Positions 54,601 through 62,746 of a stretch of DNA of 64,000 bases are shown piece after piece. The stretch covers positions 62,531-126,530 of the forward strand of contig JACVRA010000210.1 in assembly GCA_019828545.1 (NCBI GenBank). The letters run 5' to 3'. The position numbers and the translations under genes were made by a program. Position 1 is the first letter of the stretch. Each line of letters opens with the position of its first letter. The DNA is from Paracamarosporium sp. OC-R06-R3 (Eukaryota > Ascomycota > Dothideomycetes > Pleosporales > Didymosphaeriaceae). Below the pieces are notes generated by a model. The model had not been told where the DNA came from, did no database searches, and saw only the letters and a list, made by a program, of their open reading frames with translations.

Positions 54601-57299
54601 CTCACCAATACCTCGTCACTCGTTTCGCAACCCTTCACACTTCAACAACCAAGCTCCTTCACCGCCTCTCGAAGTCCTTCATCCAAATCGGCACCCAAGG
54701 TTTCTGCCAGCCGCCCGAAAAGTCCTCCGACCAAGACGACAAATCCAAGGACGAGAAACTCGAAGAAGGCACGGGCCTGGGTGCAGGCGAGGGTGCGGAA
54801 GACATTTCCAAAGACATCGAAGATGACGAGGATCTTGAGGATCTGGCAGCCGAGAAGGGCGAGCGTGAGGGCAGTATCGAAGATCAAGAGGATGCTGTTG
54901 ATATGGGAGACCAAGAAATGGAGGGCGAGACGGGCGAGACGGCGGAGAAGGAAGACAAGGGTGATGAGGAGGGCGAAGAAGGTGAAGACGATGTGCAGAG
55001 CGAGGTCGGAAGTGTGGATGATCTTGGACCGAGTGCGGTGGATGAGAAGATGTGGGATGAGGGTGGGAAAGAGGATGATCTCAAGGATAAAGAAGGGAAG
55101 GAGGATGTTGGCACTGAGAATCAAGACGAGCAGGTTGCTGCTGATCAGCAGCAGAAGGATGGCGAAGATGATAAGAAAGAGGAGAAGGAGGATAAGGAGG
55201 CGGGAGAAGAAGATGAAGACATGGAAATGGAGGGCGAGGACCAGGAAGAGAACGTTGGCATGGGTGAGACGGAACAGATGGATCCACATGCCAAGGAGGA
55301 AGAGACGCTTGATCTTCCTGATGAGCTTAATATGGATGGCAATGAGGATGAGGGTAAGGAGGATAACCAGGATGATATGGACATGGGCGATGATCTGCCG
55401 GAAGAGGAGATGGAGGCAGAAGCTGGTGCTGAGCCTGACACCGTTGATGAAGAGGTCGGCCCTGAGCAAGAGGGTGAAGAAGAGAAAGACACCACAGGTC
55501 ACGTCGAAGACGACGAGATGAAGGAAGAAGAGGAACAGGAAGGTGAAGAGCCGATGGAAGATGATGCCGTCCCTCTGCCCGACCAGAATGCTCCTGAAGA
55601 TGAGTCGCGCGATACAAAAGACGACCAGCAGACCGACCCACATGCTGAAGCTGGCGCGGGTGCAGACGCCAACGAAGAAGCACACCAGAATCAGAAGGAA
55701 CAGGCATCTGCCAGTGCTGCAAATCGCGACGAGGGTGCCGAAGGCGAGTCAGCAGAGAAGCAACAAGAAACAACTGCTGAAGATGGTACTCTTGGTCAAA
55801 CAGCTCAACCTGATACTGGTGGTCGAGGCGAACAGCCAGAGGAATCTCCCGAGACGCAGTCTTTCAAGAAGCTGGGCGATGTACTGGAACGATGGTACAA
55901 TCAGCAGAAGCAGATATCGGATGCTCGCGAGAAGGACGAAACTCAAGTGCAGCAAATTGACAAAGAGGTCGATATGGCCAATGCTGACTTCGAGCATCTT
56001 CAAGATGAAGAGGAGCAGGCGGATACGCAAGCCTTAGGCACAGCGACAGAAGAACAGGCTAAGGCACTCGATCACGATATGGCCATGGCGGTTGACGAAG
56101 ATGAGACAACTGCTGCTCGACCAGAGGACAACGAAGAGCTACAAGATGCGCAGCAAGATGTTGACATGCAAGATTCCGAGCCCCCCAAGCAGGAAGAGCA
56201 AGAACCTCAACAGCAATCTACCACCGATGGTCGTCCTCAAGCCTTCGTCGGCGAGCAAAAGCCTTTCACGAGCGATGAAGACGCCGACGCGGAAGACGCC
56301 ATGCCTCTCGACGACGACATCTCCGATACCTCGTCAGTCGACGAAGTAGAAACCAAGCTCGACCTTGTCCATCTTGACGATATATCTGCACTCACGCCTG
56401 AGAGCGCCCGGGCCCTATGGCTCTCTCACGAAGCGTCCACTCACTCTCTCTCCCAACAGCTTACTGAATCTCTTCGCCTGATCCTGGCACCGACCCTCAC
56501 TACCAAACTTCGCGGCGACTTCCGCACCGGCAAACGTCTCAATCTCAAGCGCATCATTCCATACATCGCATCCAGCTACAAGCGTGACAAGATCTGGTTG
56601 AGGCGGTCGCTGCCTTCTAAGCGCTCGTATCAAGTCATGATCGCGCTGGACGATTCCAAGTCAATGGCCGAAAGTGGAGCAAGCAACCTTGCCTTGAAGA
56701 CACTCACCCTCGTAGCGCGAAGCATGGCCATGCTAGAAGTCGGCGAAGTCGCAGTCACCGGCTTCGGCGACACCATAAACGTAGCGCACGACTTCGACAA
56801 GCCGTTCACGAGCGAGGCCGGCGTCAAAGTCTTTGAACAATTCGGCTTCAACCAGCAGAAGACGGACGTGCGCGGCCTCGTCCACAAGAGCCTGGATCTT
56901 TTCGCCGACGCGCGACGCAAGGGGAGTAGCTCGGCGGGCGAGGACCTCTGGCAGCTTATGCTCATTGTCAGCGACGGTATCTGCGACAGCCACGCTGAGA
57001 TCCAGCGCCTTGTGCGCCGCGCGCAAGAAGAGCGCGTGATGATCGTGTTCGTCATAATCGACTCTTCGGCGGCGTCCCCCGAAGCTGGAGCGATGGACGT
57101 GGAGAAGGAGAAGGAGAAGAAAGGTATCATGGACTTGCAATCTGTAGAAATCTCGCCTGAGGGTAAGGTCGTGCGCTGGAAGTACATGGAGCGCTTCCCG
57201 TTCCGGTACTTCTTGGTTGTGAGGGATGTCAGGGAGTTACCGGGGGTTTTGGCGGGTGCGCTAAGGCAGTGGTTTGGAGAGGTCGTTGGGAGTGTTTAG
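42669..57299 (+). CDS. MDN1: midasin, dynein-related AAA ATPase of 60S ribosome assembly
   Basis: One uninterrupted frame of 4876 residues, close to yeast Rea1/Mdn1 (about 4910). Six AAA modules are marked by Walker A motifs: GLAGSGKT (residue 276), GETGTGKT (608), GPTSSGKT (1048), GETGCGKT (1344), GNPGVGKT (1730) and GPPGSGKT (2037). A long helical linker follows, then a D/E-rich region (about 4020-4560). The C-terminal VWA/MIDAS domain contains the metal site DDSKS (4661-4665). Midasin is a nuclear/nucleolar mechano-enzyme that pulls assembly factors Ytm1 and Rsa4 off pre-60S particles through MIDAS-UBL contacts. All six P-loops look intact, although in yeast not all are catalytically active. 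The lack of any intron over 14.6 kb is notable beside intron-containing neighbours. An 18-base duplication lies in the linker. Confidence 0.98.
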   Translation: MDDDMQAGKTVDFERLARKSLIPGRTDDVFVQFEFLFVEVCTRWMSAEVTPELELAAFGRILPLAPHLAEHAERLAASPQVSFLGARQAGIKRRDVGDVSEQELCQALLGWFRLMSFDCRNFAKYMRPAVVEQLFQHPNRVVRYLAVRNFCLYVHAADYATEEMIKRVVGGDEVEGEWERQTIDYRFLSLWEEKRWKELQTRLQQSPSSEAQHVSPSLYRQLSPYTVNVSGVLLPRLDGAPSKERPLELFSTPTTESNLQNIARGLLGSSPLLLTGLAGSGKTLLTRYLAWQLNKLDTMVTLHLNEQSDAKLLVGMYATGAKPGTFSWRPGVLTTAVREGRWIFIEDLDRAPNEVISTLLPLIERGELLIPSRGETVRAARGFRIIATMRSTLNPRGQEIIPRQNMIGHRFWKSITVGMPGLDEFEKIVSDKYPVLGKHVAGIMRVYARLLELYSDAKFSSENGTSLRALTPRDLLKWCDRIAVLLAQSASFNVAQMDDIFMEAFDCFAGSLRSEQARARVMACVAEELHIDPQRRDHLLQNREVKLEAPPKSTSSGAIRIGRTRLSRHKVSKRTTTSRPFSTNGYTLRLLEKIAVAVDRQEPLLLVGETGTGKTTCIQYLAEQLGRKLVAFNLSQQSESGDLLGGYKPVNVRSLVIPMKDEFDILFDTTFSRKKNQRFIEMLGKRVAKGNWKGVCGLWREALKMVDAARKAHESQASSPDPDGGQPKKKRKVDSLPATFLGSRWDKFATDLHDLEAQLANGSEAFAFSFLEGNIVKAVRNGDWVLLDEINLASSDTLEALADLLGGGPDGAPSILLTETGNVERVVAHPDFRVFAAMNPATDVGKKDLPPGIRSRFTELYVESPDSDKKSLQNIVEKYLGGDTVDPTIVRVASDVTKLYLKIQELARANMLVDGADQKAHFSLRTLTRTLSYAREIAPLCTLRRALFEGFHMSFLTFLGKASEDIVAPLIKEILFPQKSILKAELGKPLLQPADGRSYVRQGHYWLRQGVQPVEEQPHYIITPFVQRNMNNLIRASSTRRYPVLIQGPTSSGKTSMIEYLAKRSGNKFVRINNHEHTDLQEYLGSYISGADGKLSFQEGILVRALREGHWIVLDELNLAPTDVLEALNRLLDDNRELLIPETQEVVRPHEDFMLFATQNPAGLYGGRKALSRAFRNRFLELHFDDIPVEELTEILHRRTMIPESWCKRIVSVYQELSILRQENRIFEQKSFATLRDLFRWAQRKADTIQDLANNGYMLLAERVRKEEERIAVKNIIETVMSKKGPKVEIQEEVMFSEDDSPEIKLCKEVAGSDTGVVWNRAMRRLFVLVAHAIRNNEPVLLIGETGCGKTTVCQMLADAFGRQLHILNAHQNTETGDLIGAQRPIRNRAAVEDLLYRQLQETLGPHHAFQEVAPGLSELLEVYDRFLAERSDALDLIPLAHREEIQANRIKAAALFEWADGSLVHAMKTGQYFLLDEISLADDSVLERLNSVLESSRTLLLAEKGPVDSLVTASQGFQFLATMNPGGDYGKKELSPALRNRFTEIWVPALSDEEDITQIVQSKLKPSAVQYAKDLVSFSKWFNNKYNTSAASSISIRDTLAWVTFINNSPNDAPIFAIVHGAAMVFIDTLGANPAGLLAISATSIDEERKACLRYLSELLGQDVTPLYFGSIEVSSTPESLSLGPFSIAKFSPTSEEDVSFSLEAPTTRSNATRVVRALQLSKPILLEGNPGVGKTTLVTALARAIGKPLTRLNLSEQTDLMDLFGSDVPVEGGRAGTFAWRDAPFLKAMKNGDWVLLDEMNLASQSVLEGLNAVLDHRGEVYISELDQTFHKHSDFRVFAAQNPHHQGGGRKGLPASFVNRFTVVYADVFRPEDLSLICRKVFPNIAEEEVKKLITFVAELDEEVVTRRAFGNLGAPWEFNLRDTLRWLQLLTSPQFSGTARDFLDTIFAQRFRSETDRVRLLKLFESIYGPHDPRITFYHNLSSSTLQVGLGLLPRDHIVTRPDSISTLRIGQLAPMEALVVSVRQNWPAIIVGPPGSGKTSMLNQVASYAGASMVTFSMNADIDAMDLVGGYEQVDPSRELHRFTAKLEDFIRRALASATNPTQVATRLLELLNNDSLPEIREISLLLQHLAQDNPASTELIQLKQELDALINAPQQIDGARFQWVDGILIQALEQGKWLVLDNANLCSSAVLDRLNSLLEPNGYLSINEHSTADGEARVVRPHPDFRIFMTVDPRFGELSRAMRNRAVEICLLGGEEGFEGYKEPVLEYPLESRMYRFRHLCKNVESETMQARFENISVVETDLLRSFEKQVSKGLFTSHGDSAATVNGTSAGSENATDRLRHQVHFLATVADPQARALQRELASNSGSDLSVALQAYHPLNNELILRHNDFFETLSRQYASLYDVSLECYTMQNALAALPSTKFERRKELQKLPGFLYAFWQGIASCIDAANQDKHVLNLVETEGLTPKLLRQLFWAFHHLMTGSTFDRATFQTYLKMLSDVITRLQGAPAPIANDLGNKLSKEVAKFGSEVQLSSGLGMERVWQYFKPDTPKTQAQLTAVLALESLADRLDASMWKLRLKLDEMIQIRERFASSLELVRTQDVDAAELVTALEIAVRELEDSVGEDDATVTPYFEDVFEGLCQFLDIAQSHIPKFDRRYIAASAAVPVVRAKSSLLARRPTKMVKLADEPLEQIGAWGNVDRLARYIGLHKQAGQQVALEGKFHTAMLSQLQGADEVQLARLDRFETEIQVLAQELVLDSERFTNHQLEALDWLYRRTLNGLYASHCVDVISKVDENSLEFHSTASVPESYRKALEPLKQGYHDASTFNRIDSQNRIDSQSWVRLGLTGLALYVPNYPHDPALRPMIERNLFNEEKSGLLASLQLLREFQVGFTGQDTSFRIRQKENAIREMGEEPPVPAIVRPQVSELDALQGEFSNLLSVIQPLATGAMSVKEAAQDNTLKQNISHIIRRLTEGYRSYDDITGPAVGFLVCLSIGLSLGATEQEDETDVSRSLAYLTRKTPFFGFHAYHSRNINSDILIQHCEAELAQNHHAVDLRWHALHCLAIIKSVDSEYLSAEKPRQLVHNLMSSFYGEWKTQLLKDQQNEAKNSSLYTYRGEEEDADEEDRSLFPDYDDEESLQSTQSSTSREHALRLANMHALILLGGGTATDGMKALLEWCAGQISRVAEGRAHGTDHEFAFPAIYLALKKRVDALASSGQSKTYNFYFDANLPEAKRMMALIHRIQLRYRQIRKVWPEHATLSEVLGTCDEALEFRHIDPLAKLITKLEKLHGYMYEWQRVASKEFSTAPLFDDLTSLLVSWRQLELTTWARLFDMETEKCRDSANSWFFIAYETIIAAADSVEDELSMKRFAKDLLKTLEGFFYATTLGQYEQRVKLLHQFHSHVVMRAQDNVLFGALDTALKNFISYFSRLQKPVREALAKGRQTLEKEVNNVIKLASWKDTNIEALKQSAKISHRKLSRLVKKFRTMLNQPVSGIVAAGFPEENLPALAIDMEEVGTAVSPIALELSNKSVQGWNDRPTRFKNLAITVPLMRRMTVPNSESMDGAVYIESFIADLETSMVELQKATPTTLTEDNKEAVQHLKTRKRKVYADTMKELRQMGVKANLSTDLLARQDELSTALAALPLVHGERGSGAEFFLHKALSIMDQVRGVAKEHHGDLTSNDVMRSIGYLEGLLHASIRQRGLLSKASSTLAQLQGPISKVEQLSALQEDNVTCVPNAQVDATATVRPSISWLCAMLDTGAEVVAAQAKLGKTNEVDELVQDMRKWSSQLRASRDEYAKLPVLPFNVLSGSHVHLENSIKAQLDDFRKAFNAWIERFPISRTVLKHVECFLFYYPEFTAQVTSGEQRVTIESHSKDILAALDLILGSMQDVESELKDLPTSIDDAAWLNREEQALSAAINALHAPQISGAIDALLEKLHLVSEDDNLRVVAALFSTVQPLLNQYFVSHQYLVTRFATLHTSTTKLLHRLSKSFIQIGTQGFCQPPEKSSDQDDKSKDEKLEEGTGLGAGEGAEDISKDIEDDEDLEDLAAEKGEREGSIEDQEDAVDMGDQEMEGETGETAEKEDKGDEEGEEGEDDVQSEVGSVDDLGPSAVDEKMWDEGGKEDDLKDKEGKEDVGTENQDEQVAADQQQKDGEDDKKEEKEDKEAGEEDEDMEMEGEDQEENVGMGETEQMDPHAKEEETLDLPDELNMDGNEDEGKEDNQDDMDMGDDLPEEEMEAEAGAEPDTVDEEVGPEQEGEEEKDTTGHVEDDEMKEEEEQEGEEPMEDDAVPLPDQNAPEDESRDTKDDQQTDPHAEAGAGADANEEAHQNQKEQASASAANRDEGAEGESAEKQQETTAEDGTLGQTAQPDTGGRGEQPEESPETQSFKKLGDVLERWYNQQKQISDAREKDETQVQQIDKEVDMANADFEHLQDEEEQADTQALGTATEEQAKALDHDMAMAVDEDETTAARPEDNEELQDAQQDVDMQDSEPPKQEEQEPQQQSTTDGRPQAFVGEQKPFTSDEDADAEDAMPLDDDISDTSSVDEVETKLDLVHLDDISALTPESARALWLSHEASTHSLSQQLTESLRLILAPTLTTKLRGDFRTGKRLNLKRIIPYIASSYKRDKIWLRRSLPSKRSYQVMIALDDSKSMAESGASNLALKTLTLVARSMAMLEVGEVAVTGFGDTINVAHDFDKPFTSEAGVKVFEQFGFNQQKTDVRGLVHKSLDLFADARRKGSSSAGEDLWQLMLIVSDGICDSHAEIQRLVRRAQEERVMIVFVIIDSSAASPEAGAMDVEKEKEKKGIMDLQSVEISPEGKVVRWKYMERFPFRYFLVVRDVRELPGVLAGALRQWFGEVVGSV
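51174..51209 (+). repeat. 18-base tandem duplication in midasin linker
   Basis: aacagaattgactcgcag occurs twice, head to tail and identical, encoding a duplicated NRIDSQ. The exact copy suggests a recent event. Confidence 0.95.
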
Positions 57300-59238
57300 T
57301 GCGTGTAGCATTTGTAGGCGTTTAGAAGGGTAAAAAAGGAGGTTTTGGTTGGGAAAATGCATGCATTTCTGGTGTTGGGTGTGGTTACTGGAGTTTGTAG
57401 TTATTAGGAAATAATCTTTGTTCATGGAAATGGTTTTGCAATGGGTGAGGTAGAGATGGACTTTGCAGTGGTGGGTGAAGGTGTTTAAGAATGGAATTAT
57501 GTATGGGAGTTGGGTGCTCTTTGGTCCCTGAGAAGTCTTCACTGCAGGCGTTTGTGCTGACCGCCAGGGTGTGTTCCTGTGTCTCTGCATAGATAATGCC
57601 TTGCATTGCTCGAAAAACGTAGACGTACATTGAATCGGTCCTGAGAACTTTTGGAGCCTTGTTCGGCGATAGAAGCAGGAACTGACCGGCTCGGGACAAT
57701 TTGGAGGGGTTGAGCCGACGCTATGACTATCATCCCGAGCAAAACATATTCCGGTCAAGCGAACATAGTCAGACATGTGAACGAGAAGCTGTAACCGCAG
57801 TACAACCAAACATGGTTACCCAGCCTGTTACCCACGTTGATGGAGCCGAGTATATTGGTGTGGATATGCTGGCGTTCAAGGGGTACGTCTGTCCTCCCTG
57901 TAGGCGCAGCTAAAGAGTTCGCATACTCCTCATGCATAATTAATTTCAGCCTAGACACTTATAGACCCGTTTTCCCAACCGCTGATTATCAATCTTATCG
58001 CGGCATACTATAGTATCCGTATTAAGAAAACTTTTAACTACCTATCAGTAAGCCGTGTGACGCCCTCGTCGCCTTACTAGAAGACTTAATGGCCACGTCA
58101 ACAGAACATGCGTAGGCTGCCACCAGCTGAAAACGCCGGAAATAGTAAGTGTAAGCGTGCTCGCGTATAGAGACGGGGCGGCTAAGACTATACTGCAGGT
58201 AATACTCTTTCAAGAAGGACCGTACTCTAAAAATATAGCTTGTTCGCCGCGGTTTTATTACTTATCACCCCGCACACTACGGCCGAAAACTTTAGAGCCG
58301 TCTAGAGTCTTTCCACTAAGTCTTACAGTAATATCGCTCATCTTAAACACGCTGCAGCCATACGATATCCACCATAGCCTTCGGCGCAGTCCTATGTATA
58401 GCACTCTTCGGGCTTATAGTCGCTACAAAAGCCAGAGGCTTAGACGCAATCTCTAATAATCTTACTACCAACCTCAGATCCCTTCTCTTAATATTTAGTG
58501 ATGCTATTACGAAGCAATATACAAGCGAGTTAACGGGGATCAATAACTACGTAATATTCGCTTTGGCACCTATTAGACTGGTGACAGCTGTCGTGTCCAT
58601 CATTCGCCATATTGTTACATGGGTGTCCGTACGTAGTACGGGCAGCTACTAAATGTTTTAGATCAAGTGGCGGCGGTCGCGGGATACCGTACAGGGCAGG
58701 GGCACGGGACATGGTCACCGTGCACGAGGATCAAATCAATGTCACCCCTTTTCCTCCGTACGATAGAAACAGAAAAGACAAGACCTAAATAGAATACAGA
58801 CCCTTTTCCCACCCGTACAATCGTACAAGCTCTATCCTGTCATATCATGATATGTAGGACTAATAGAGTCCATTCAACAATGGGTATATTTTATGGGCAT
58901 TAAAGCATGATGGATAATGTATATATCCGATCATCTATGAGGTAAGGCCCTAGGGCTCACAATATACTGTGCCAAAACTCAGGCCTCAAATCCACTCAAG
59001 CTTCAAGCTATATCAGCATATGAAGGGGGGCAAAGTGTTGTTAGGCTGACTGATCCGTGTGTAGCGTAGAGAGGAAAGGTGCGGATAGTATTGACTAGTG
59101 GCGCGCGGTATTTGTAGCGATGTTAAGCAGACAGAATACGGTAAGGCTAAGCGTGTGTTGCAATTAGCAGATAATGTTGCATATACGAGAGCCGACTACC
59201 CGGTAGCCTTCGCATGCCCATGATTATCATTGAATCTA
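57300..59238. other. gene-poor region with TA-rich, repeat-like part
   Basis: 57300-57900 is the midasin 3' flank without a recognisable gene. About 57930-58560 is rich in TpA steps (tta, cta, ata), with no readable protein in any frame, as expected for an old repeat mutated by RIP. 58730-59140 shows nothing further. Confidence 0.4.
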
Positions 59239-59392
59239 CGGGGGGGCACGCAGCGGGAGGCCACATACCGGGAGAACTATTAAATCTACCTATCAGATGT
59301 TCTTCTACTTCACGTCCGTTGCATCCGATTTGTAGACAACAGTATGGTACGCTACTTACCTGATGTGTGACCTCCCGCTGCGTCACCCCCCT
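59239..59392. mobile_element. candidate MITE-like inverted-repeat element
   Basis: A left arm at about 59240-59267 and a right arm at about 59363-59391 are inverted copies: 24 of 28 positions match, with an identical 13-base core (acgcagcgggagg). The arms begin with a run of G and end with a run of C, and enclose about 95 unrelated bases. No coding capacity. Target-site duplication is not clear; flanking tac/gtac is too short to judge. Confidence 0.5.
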
Positions 59393-60270
59393 GTACAATT
59401 TACAGACTGCAGGTATGGCCCCTCCCGTGGCGATTACGGAAGGAGCCATGCGGGCTGAATGGCGTGCAAATGCCGCACGCATCATATTCCCACTATGGAG
59501 AGACCAAACGAACTCGAGTCCGAGCATCCAGTCCAGATTCGGATCCACCAGTCGCCGTGCGGAAGTTGGGGCACCTGCAGAAATCATGGCCCCTGGAGAA
59601 GCCGGTCCGTGGCTGCTGTGTGCATTGATTGTCTGCAACGAGACAAGACGTGCTCATCGAATGAGGACCAGTTAATGATTTGCAAGATTGTCTGTGTTTA
59701 GATTACAGGCAGCGGATGTTGCTTGGTGTGTTCTATGCGAATGTCTCTCTAATCCTTGTCGGATTTCTTCCATAATTGAATAACATAGCTTTGTTGTAGA
59801 TCACATCTACAAAATTTCTTCACTCCTAGTGTCTGATGCTACGCGAATCGGGCTCAATTCGTCGTAAAAGACTATAGTGTTAGGGGTATATACCAACATT
59901 AGGACGAAACTAAGTAGGATTTGGGTATTTTATCTAGCCTAATTTCTTTACATCTACGCATCGCCGTCGCGAAAGGCCTAGACAACCGACTCCCTGGCTT
60001 GCGTCATGCAGGAAAGCTACTGTCAGCAGAAGAAGCCACGCAATGGCAACATAACACGAACGGAAGTATACAAGGGAGACTAGCAGGAAGCAGAGGAACT
60101 GGGGACATCACTTGATGATCCCACCCCATTGTTACATGTGGTCGTCCATCCCCACAAAGTGGACGAGCACACCATCCGCAACCAACTCTGCTCTCGATCT
60201 TTCCGAAGCGGCTCTCATATCTAAGGATATATATCATTTTCCCCGTCCGTCGCACCACTAGGGCTTCTTC
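59393..60270. other. intergenic
   Basis: No convincing gene. A 163-codon minus-strand frame (59147-59638) overlaps the inverted-repeat element and has no family features. A TATA-like atatatatc lies near 60225, 45 bases before the DUF2235 start. Confidence 0.4.
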
Positions 60271-62746
60271 ATGGCTGGGCCAACCCCACAAGGATTCCTA
60301 GCAAAAGGTGCCGTGCGTTGCGCCCATCTCCAAAACAATCCCGACGACCCGAAAGACGGGCGCCCCAATTCCAAGCGACTTATCGTTTGCTGTGATGGAA
60401 CATGGAACAACACGTATGTAGCTTTGTTGACTCCCGCGCCACCATTTCAGCGCTGATCCTCGATCGCCCCAGAAATGACAAGGCGGATCCTGCCAGCAAC
60501 GTGAGCCGACTGTCGGGCGCTTTCGCTCGGAGCTGCTGCTCTGGCATGCCTCAAGTCATATACTACCACCCAGGCGCTGGAACCGAGGCTTTTAAGATTG
60601 GCCAGCTCCTCGGAGGGGCGTTTGGACACGGAATTCCTCAGGTAAGTGAGATTGTCTTCGGGATTGATCTGAAGGTACTTGAATCATTTTGCCGGAAGTT
60701 TATCTATATTCAGGACATTGCCGAAACCTATCGCTTTATTTGCAATAACTACCGCGCCGGCGATGAACTCTTCATGATTGGCTTCTCGCGTGGAGCCTTC
60801 ACGGCTCGTTCCGTTGCTAGTATGGTATGTGCTCTCGGCTTCCTCAACCGCGCCGGTATCGACAAGTTGCCACACATTTTCGCGGATTATAAAGCCTGGT
60901 CATCTTGGAAAGATACGTCTCAGTTCAACGATCAGGTCCATCTCCTGGGCTTTACCCTTGAAAACATGGAGAACAACGACAAGGTTGAAGCACTTTGGAA
61001 TAAGATAATTGATGGATCTCCGTACACTCCGAAGAGTAAAGAAAAGTTGGAAAAGGATCTCAAGGAGGACAAGCAGCGTTTGTTCGGGAGGATTGTAGAA
61101 TTAAATGCCCAGAACAAACAAAACCACAATGCAAAGGATAAAGTTGCGAAAGAATACCAGGGGATGCTCCAGAAGGTTGGCCATGTCCGCCTAGATCACC
61201 TTATCGTATATAACTAAAAGCTTGGTAGCACCGCATGTTGATAACGTCGAAGAAGCCACTTAACCGTTCCGATCCTACAATGGGCGACTCGAATTATTCG
61301 AAGCACAGTGCTAAGAGTTCCGAAATAGAGATAGATAAAAGCTCTAGTGCCTCCGATGCTGCTGCCAACTCAAATGGAAAAGATAAACGCTCTAAACAGG
61401 ACCGGGTCCCGGTGAAAGGAGAAGTTCGGGCGATCGGTAAGTTCATCTCCTCTATTCCGGAAGGTAACTGAGATGTTTAACATGATGGCTCATAACAGGC
61501 ATCTGGGATACGGTGGGAAGCCTTGGTATACCGAAGACTCCTCTAAGCCGCAAGACCCGTCGGGCGCAGGAGGCAAGTTCATGGATGGGCCTCACAAGGA
61601 ATTCCCGAGTCTAATCCGTCATTAGATCCAGTTTGAAAGCTTATATGTCCATCCCAATGTTGAATATGCCTTCCATGCCGTTGCGCTCGACGAATGGCGC
61701 ACCGCTTTCACACCAACCATGCTTGGAACACGGGAGGGCACGGGCACAAAGCTTCGGCAGGTTTGGTTTCCCGGGACTCACGGCAACGTTGGTGGGGGAT
61801 GGGAAGATCAACAAATTGCGACTATGGCTCTTGCGTGTACGATTTTCCTGGGTTCCTCCAATGTCAATAAGACCTAACTGAGAAGATAGGGATGGCTGAC
61901 CAACTGACACCGCTTGGAGTCGAGTTTAGCCGACAGGAAATGGAGCGCATCTTCTCCTCAGTAAACCCTGGCGTCGAAGTCCGGCAGTGGGGTATGGGTC
62001 GCATGTACAACCCAACCGGCATGACCACCTATTTCGATAGATTCTTCAATCTAATAACGAAACCGTATCAGAAATTGAAAGGAAACACAAGCTATCTTCC
62101 GCGGACCCCGGGAAGGTACAATGCCGAGGATTATCCTGGCTGTTCCGATCGCCTCGAAGGTACGAATGAATTCGTACATCCTTCGGTACGGATTCGCTAC
62201 CTGTACAGTGGTCCCGGACTAGACGATAGATATGTCTGGAGTTGCCATGCTCTGACAGGACAGAACGGTTACCAACTCCGGTACAACAAAGGCCCAACCC
62301 AACCTGACCTAGGCCGCCAGCGGAACCAAAGCAAGGTCAGGTATCAGTGCGTAGGGGGAACAGTCGAACTTTACTACGATAAACCGCCAAAGAATAGGGA
62401 AATCACGTTGGTCCGCGTAGAGCAGCCTAATTGGTTTAAAACGGGATTCGACAAAGCAATGTCGGAACTTCTCCCTCCACCGACAAGCGGCTGGTACTGG
62501 TCCCTGGCAGACAATGTGAAAGTATTGGAAGAAGAACATTTGGGAATATGGGAGCAGAAATTCATACATATCAACAACATACTGCTAAAGGAGCAGGCAG
62601 GTGTAAAGCGGACAATAACGGGGACAGAGGTAGTTAATACGGTCCCCCGATACAGGCTCAGGGAGGGGGTTGAGGTGCCTCAAGGATATCTGAGAGAGTA
62701 CACGTCGACACTCGGCGACGTTACTAAATGGGATAATTGGAGGTAG
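60271..62746 (+). CDS. DUF2235 alpha/beta-hydrolase (T6SS phospholipase-like domain) protein
   Basis: Seven exons (60271-60413, 60473-60641, 60714-61205, 61253-61436, 61499-61572, 61626-61836, 61890-62746) encode 709 residues with all phases consistent. The DUF2235 hydrolase opens with RLIVCCDGTWNNT, continues with YYHPGAGTE, and has the nucleophile elbow GFSRGAFTARS. It continues with IWDTVGSLGIPKT, then the conserved HAVALDEWRTAFTP, VWFPGTHGNVGGGWED and ADQLTPLGVEF blocks. A charged, Ser/Lys-rich insertion (about 220-310) splits the domain. The fold is shared with bacterial Tle1 phospholipase effectors; fungal members are common and uncharacterised. The fifth intron (61573-61625) is GC-AG, with donor GCAAGT and a TCTAAT branch site. 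The fourth intron (61206-61252) is the least certain. No signal peptide is visible, so it is likely intracellular. Confidence 0.85.
61573..61625 (+). other. GC-AG intron
   Basis: Reading on through here gives a stop after about 14 residues. Removing 53 bases from GCAAGT to TAG joins RRAQE to IQFESLYVHPNVEYAFHA in phase 0. GCAAGT is the consensus for GC donors, and TCTAAT lies 13 bases before the acceptor. Confidence 0.7.

Noticed and set aside
54642..55685. Long antisense and alternative-frame open frames (up to 347 codons) over the midasin acidic region
   Set aside because: They are by-products of GA-rich codons for Asp/Glu; their products are low-complexity Leu/Phe/Ile- or Arg-rich strings without family features, while the midasin frame is certain.
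59147..59638. 163-codon minus-strand frame
   Set aside because: It overlaps the inverted-repeat element, has no domain features and no splice or promoter context.
61499..61640. A frameshift or pseudogene call for the DUF2235 gene
   Set aside because: A GC-AG intron with consensus GCAAGT and a branch site explains the apparent disruption and all later exons are in phase.
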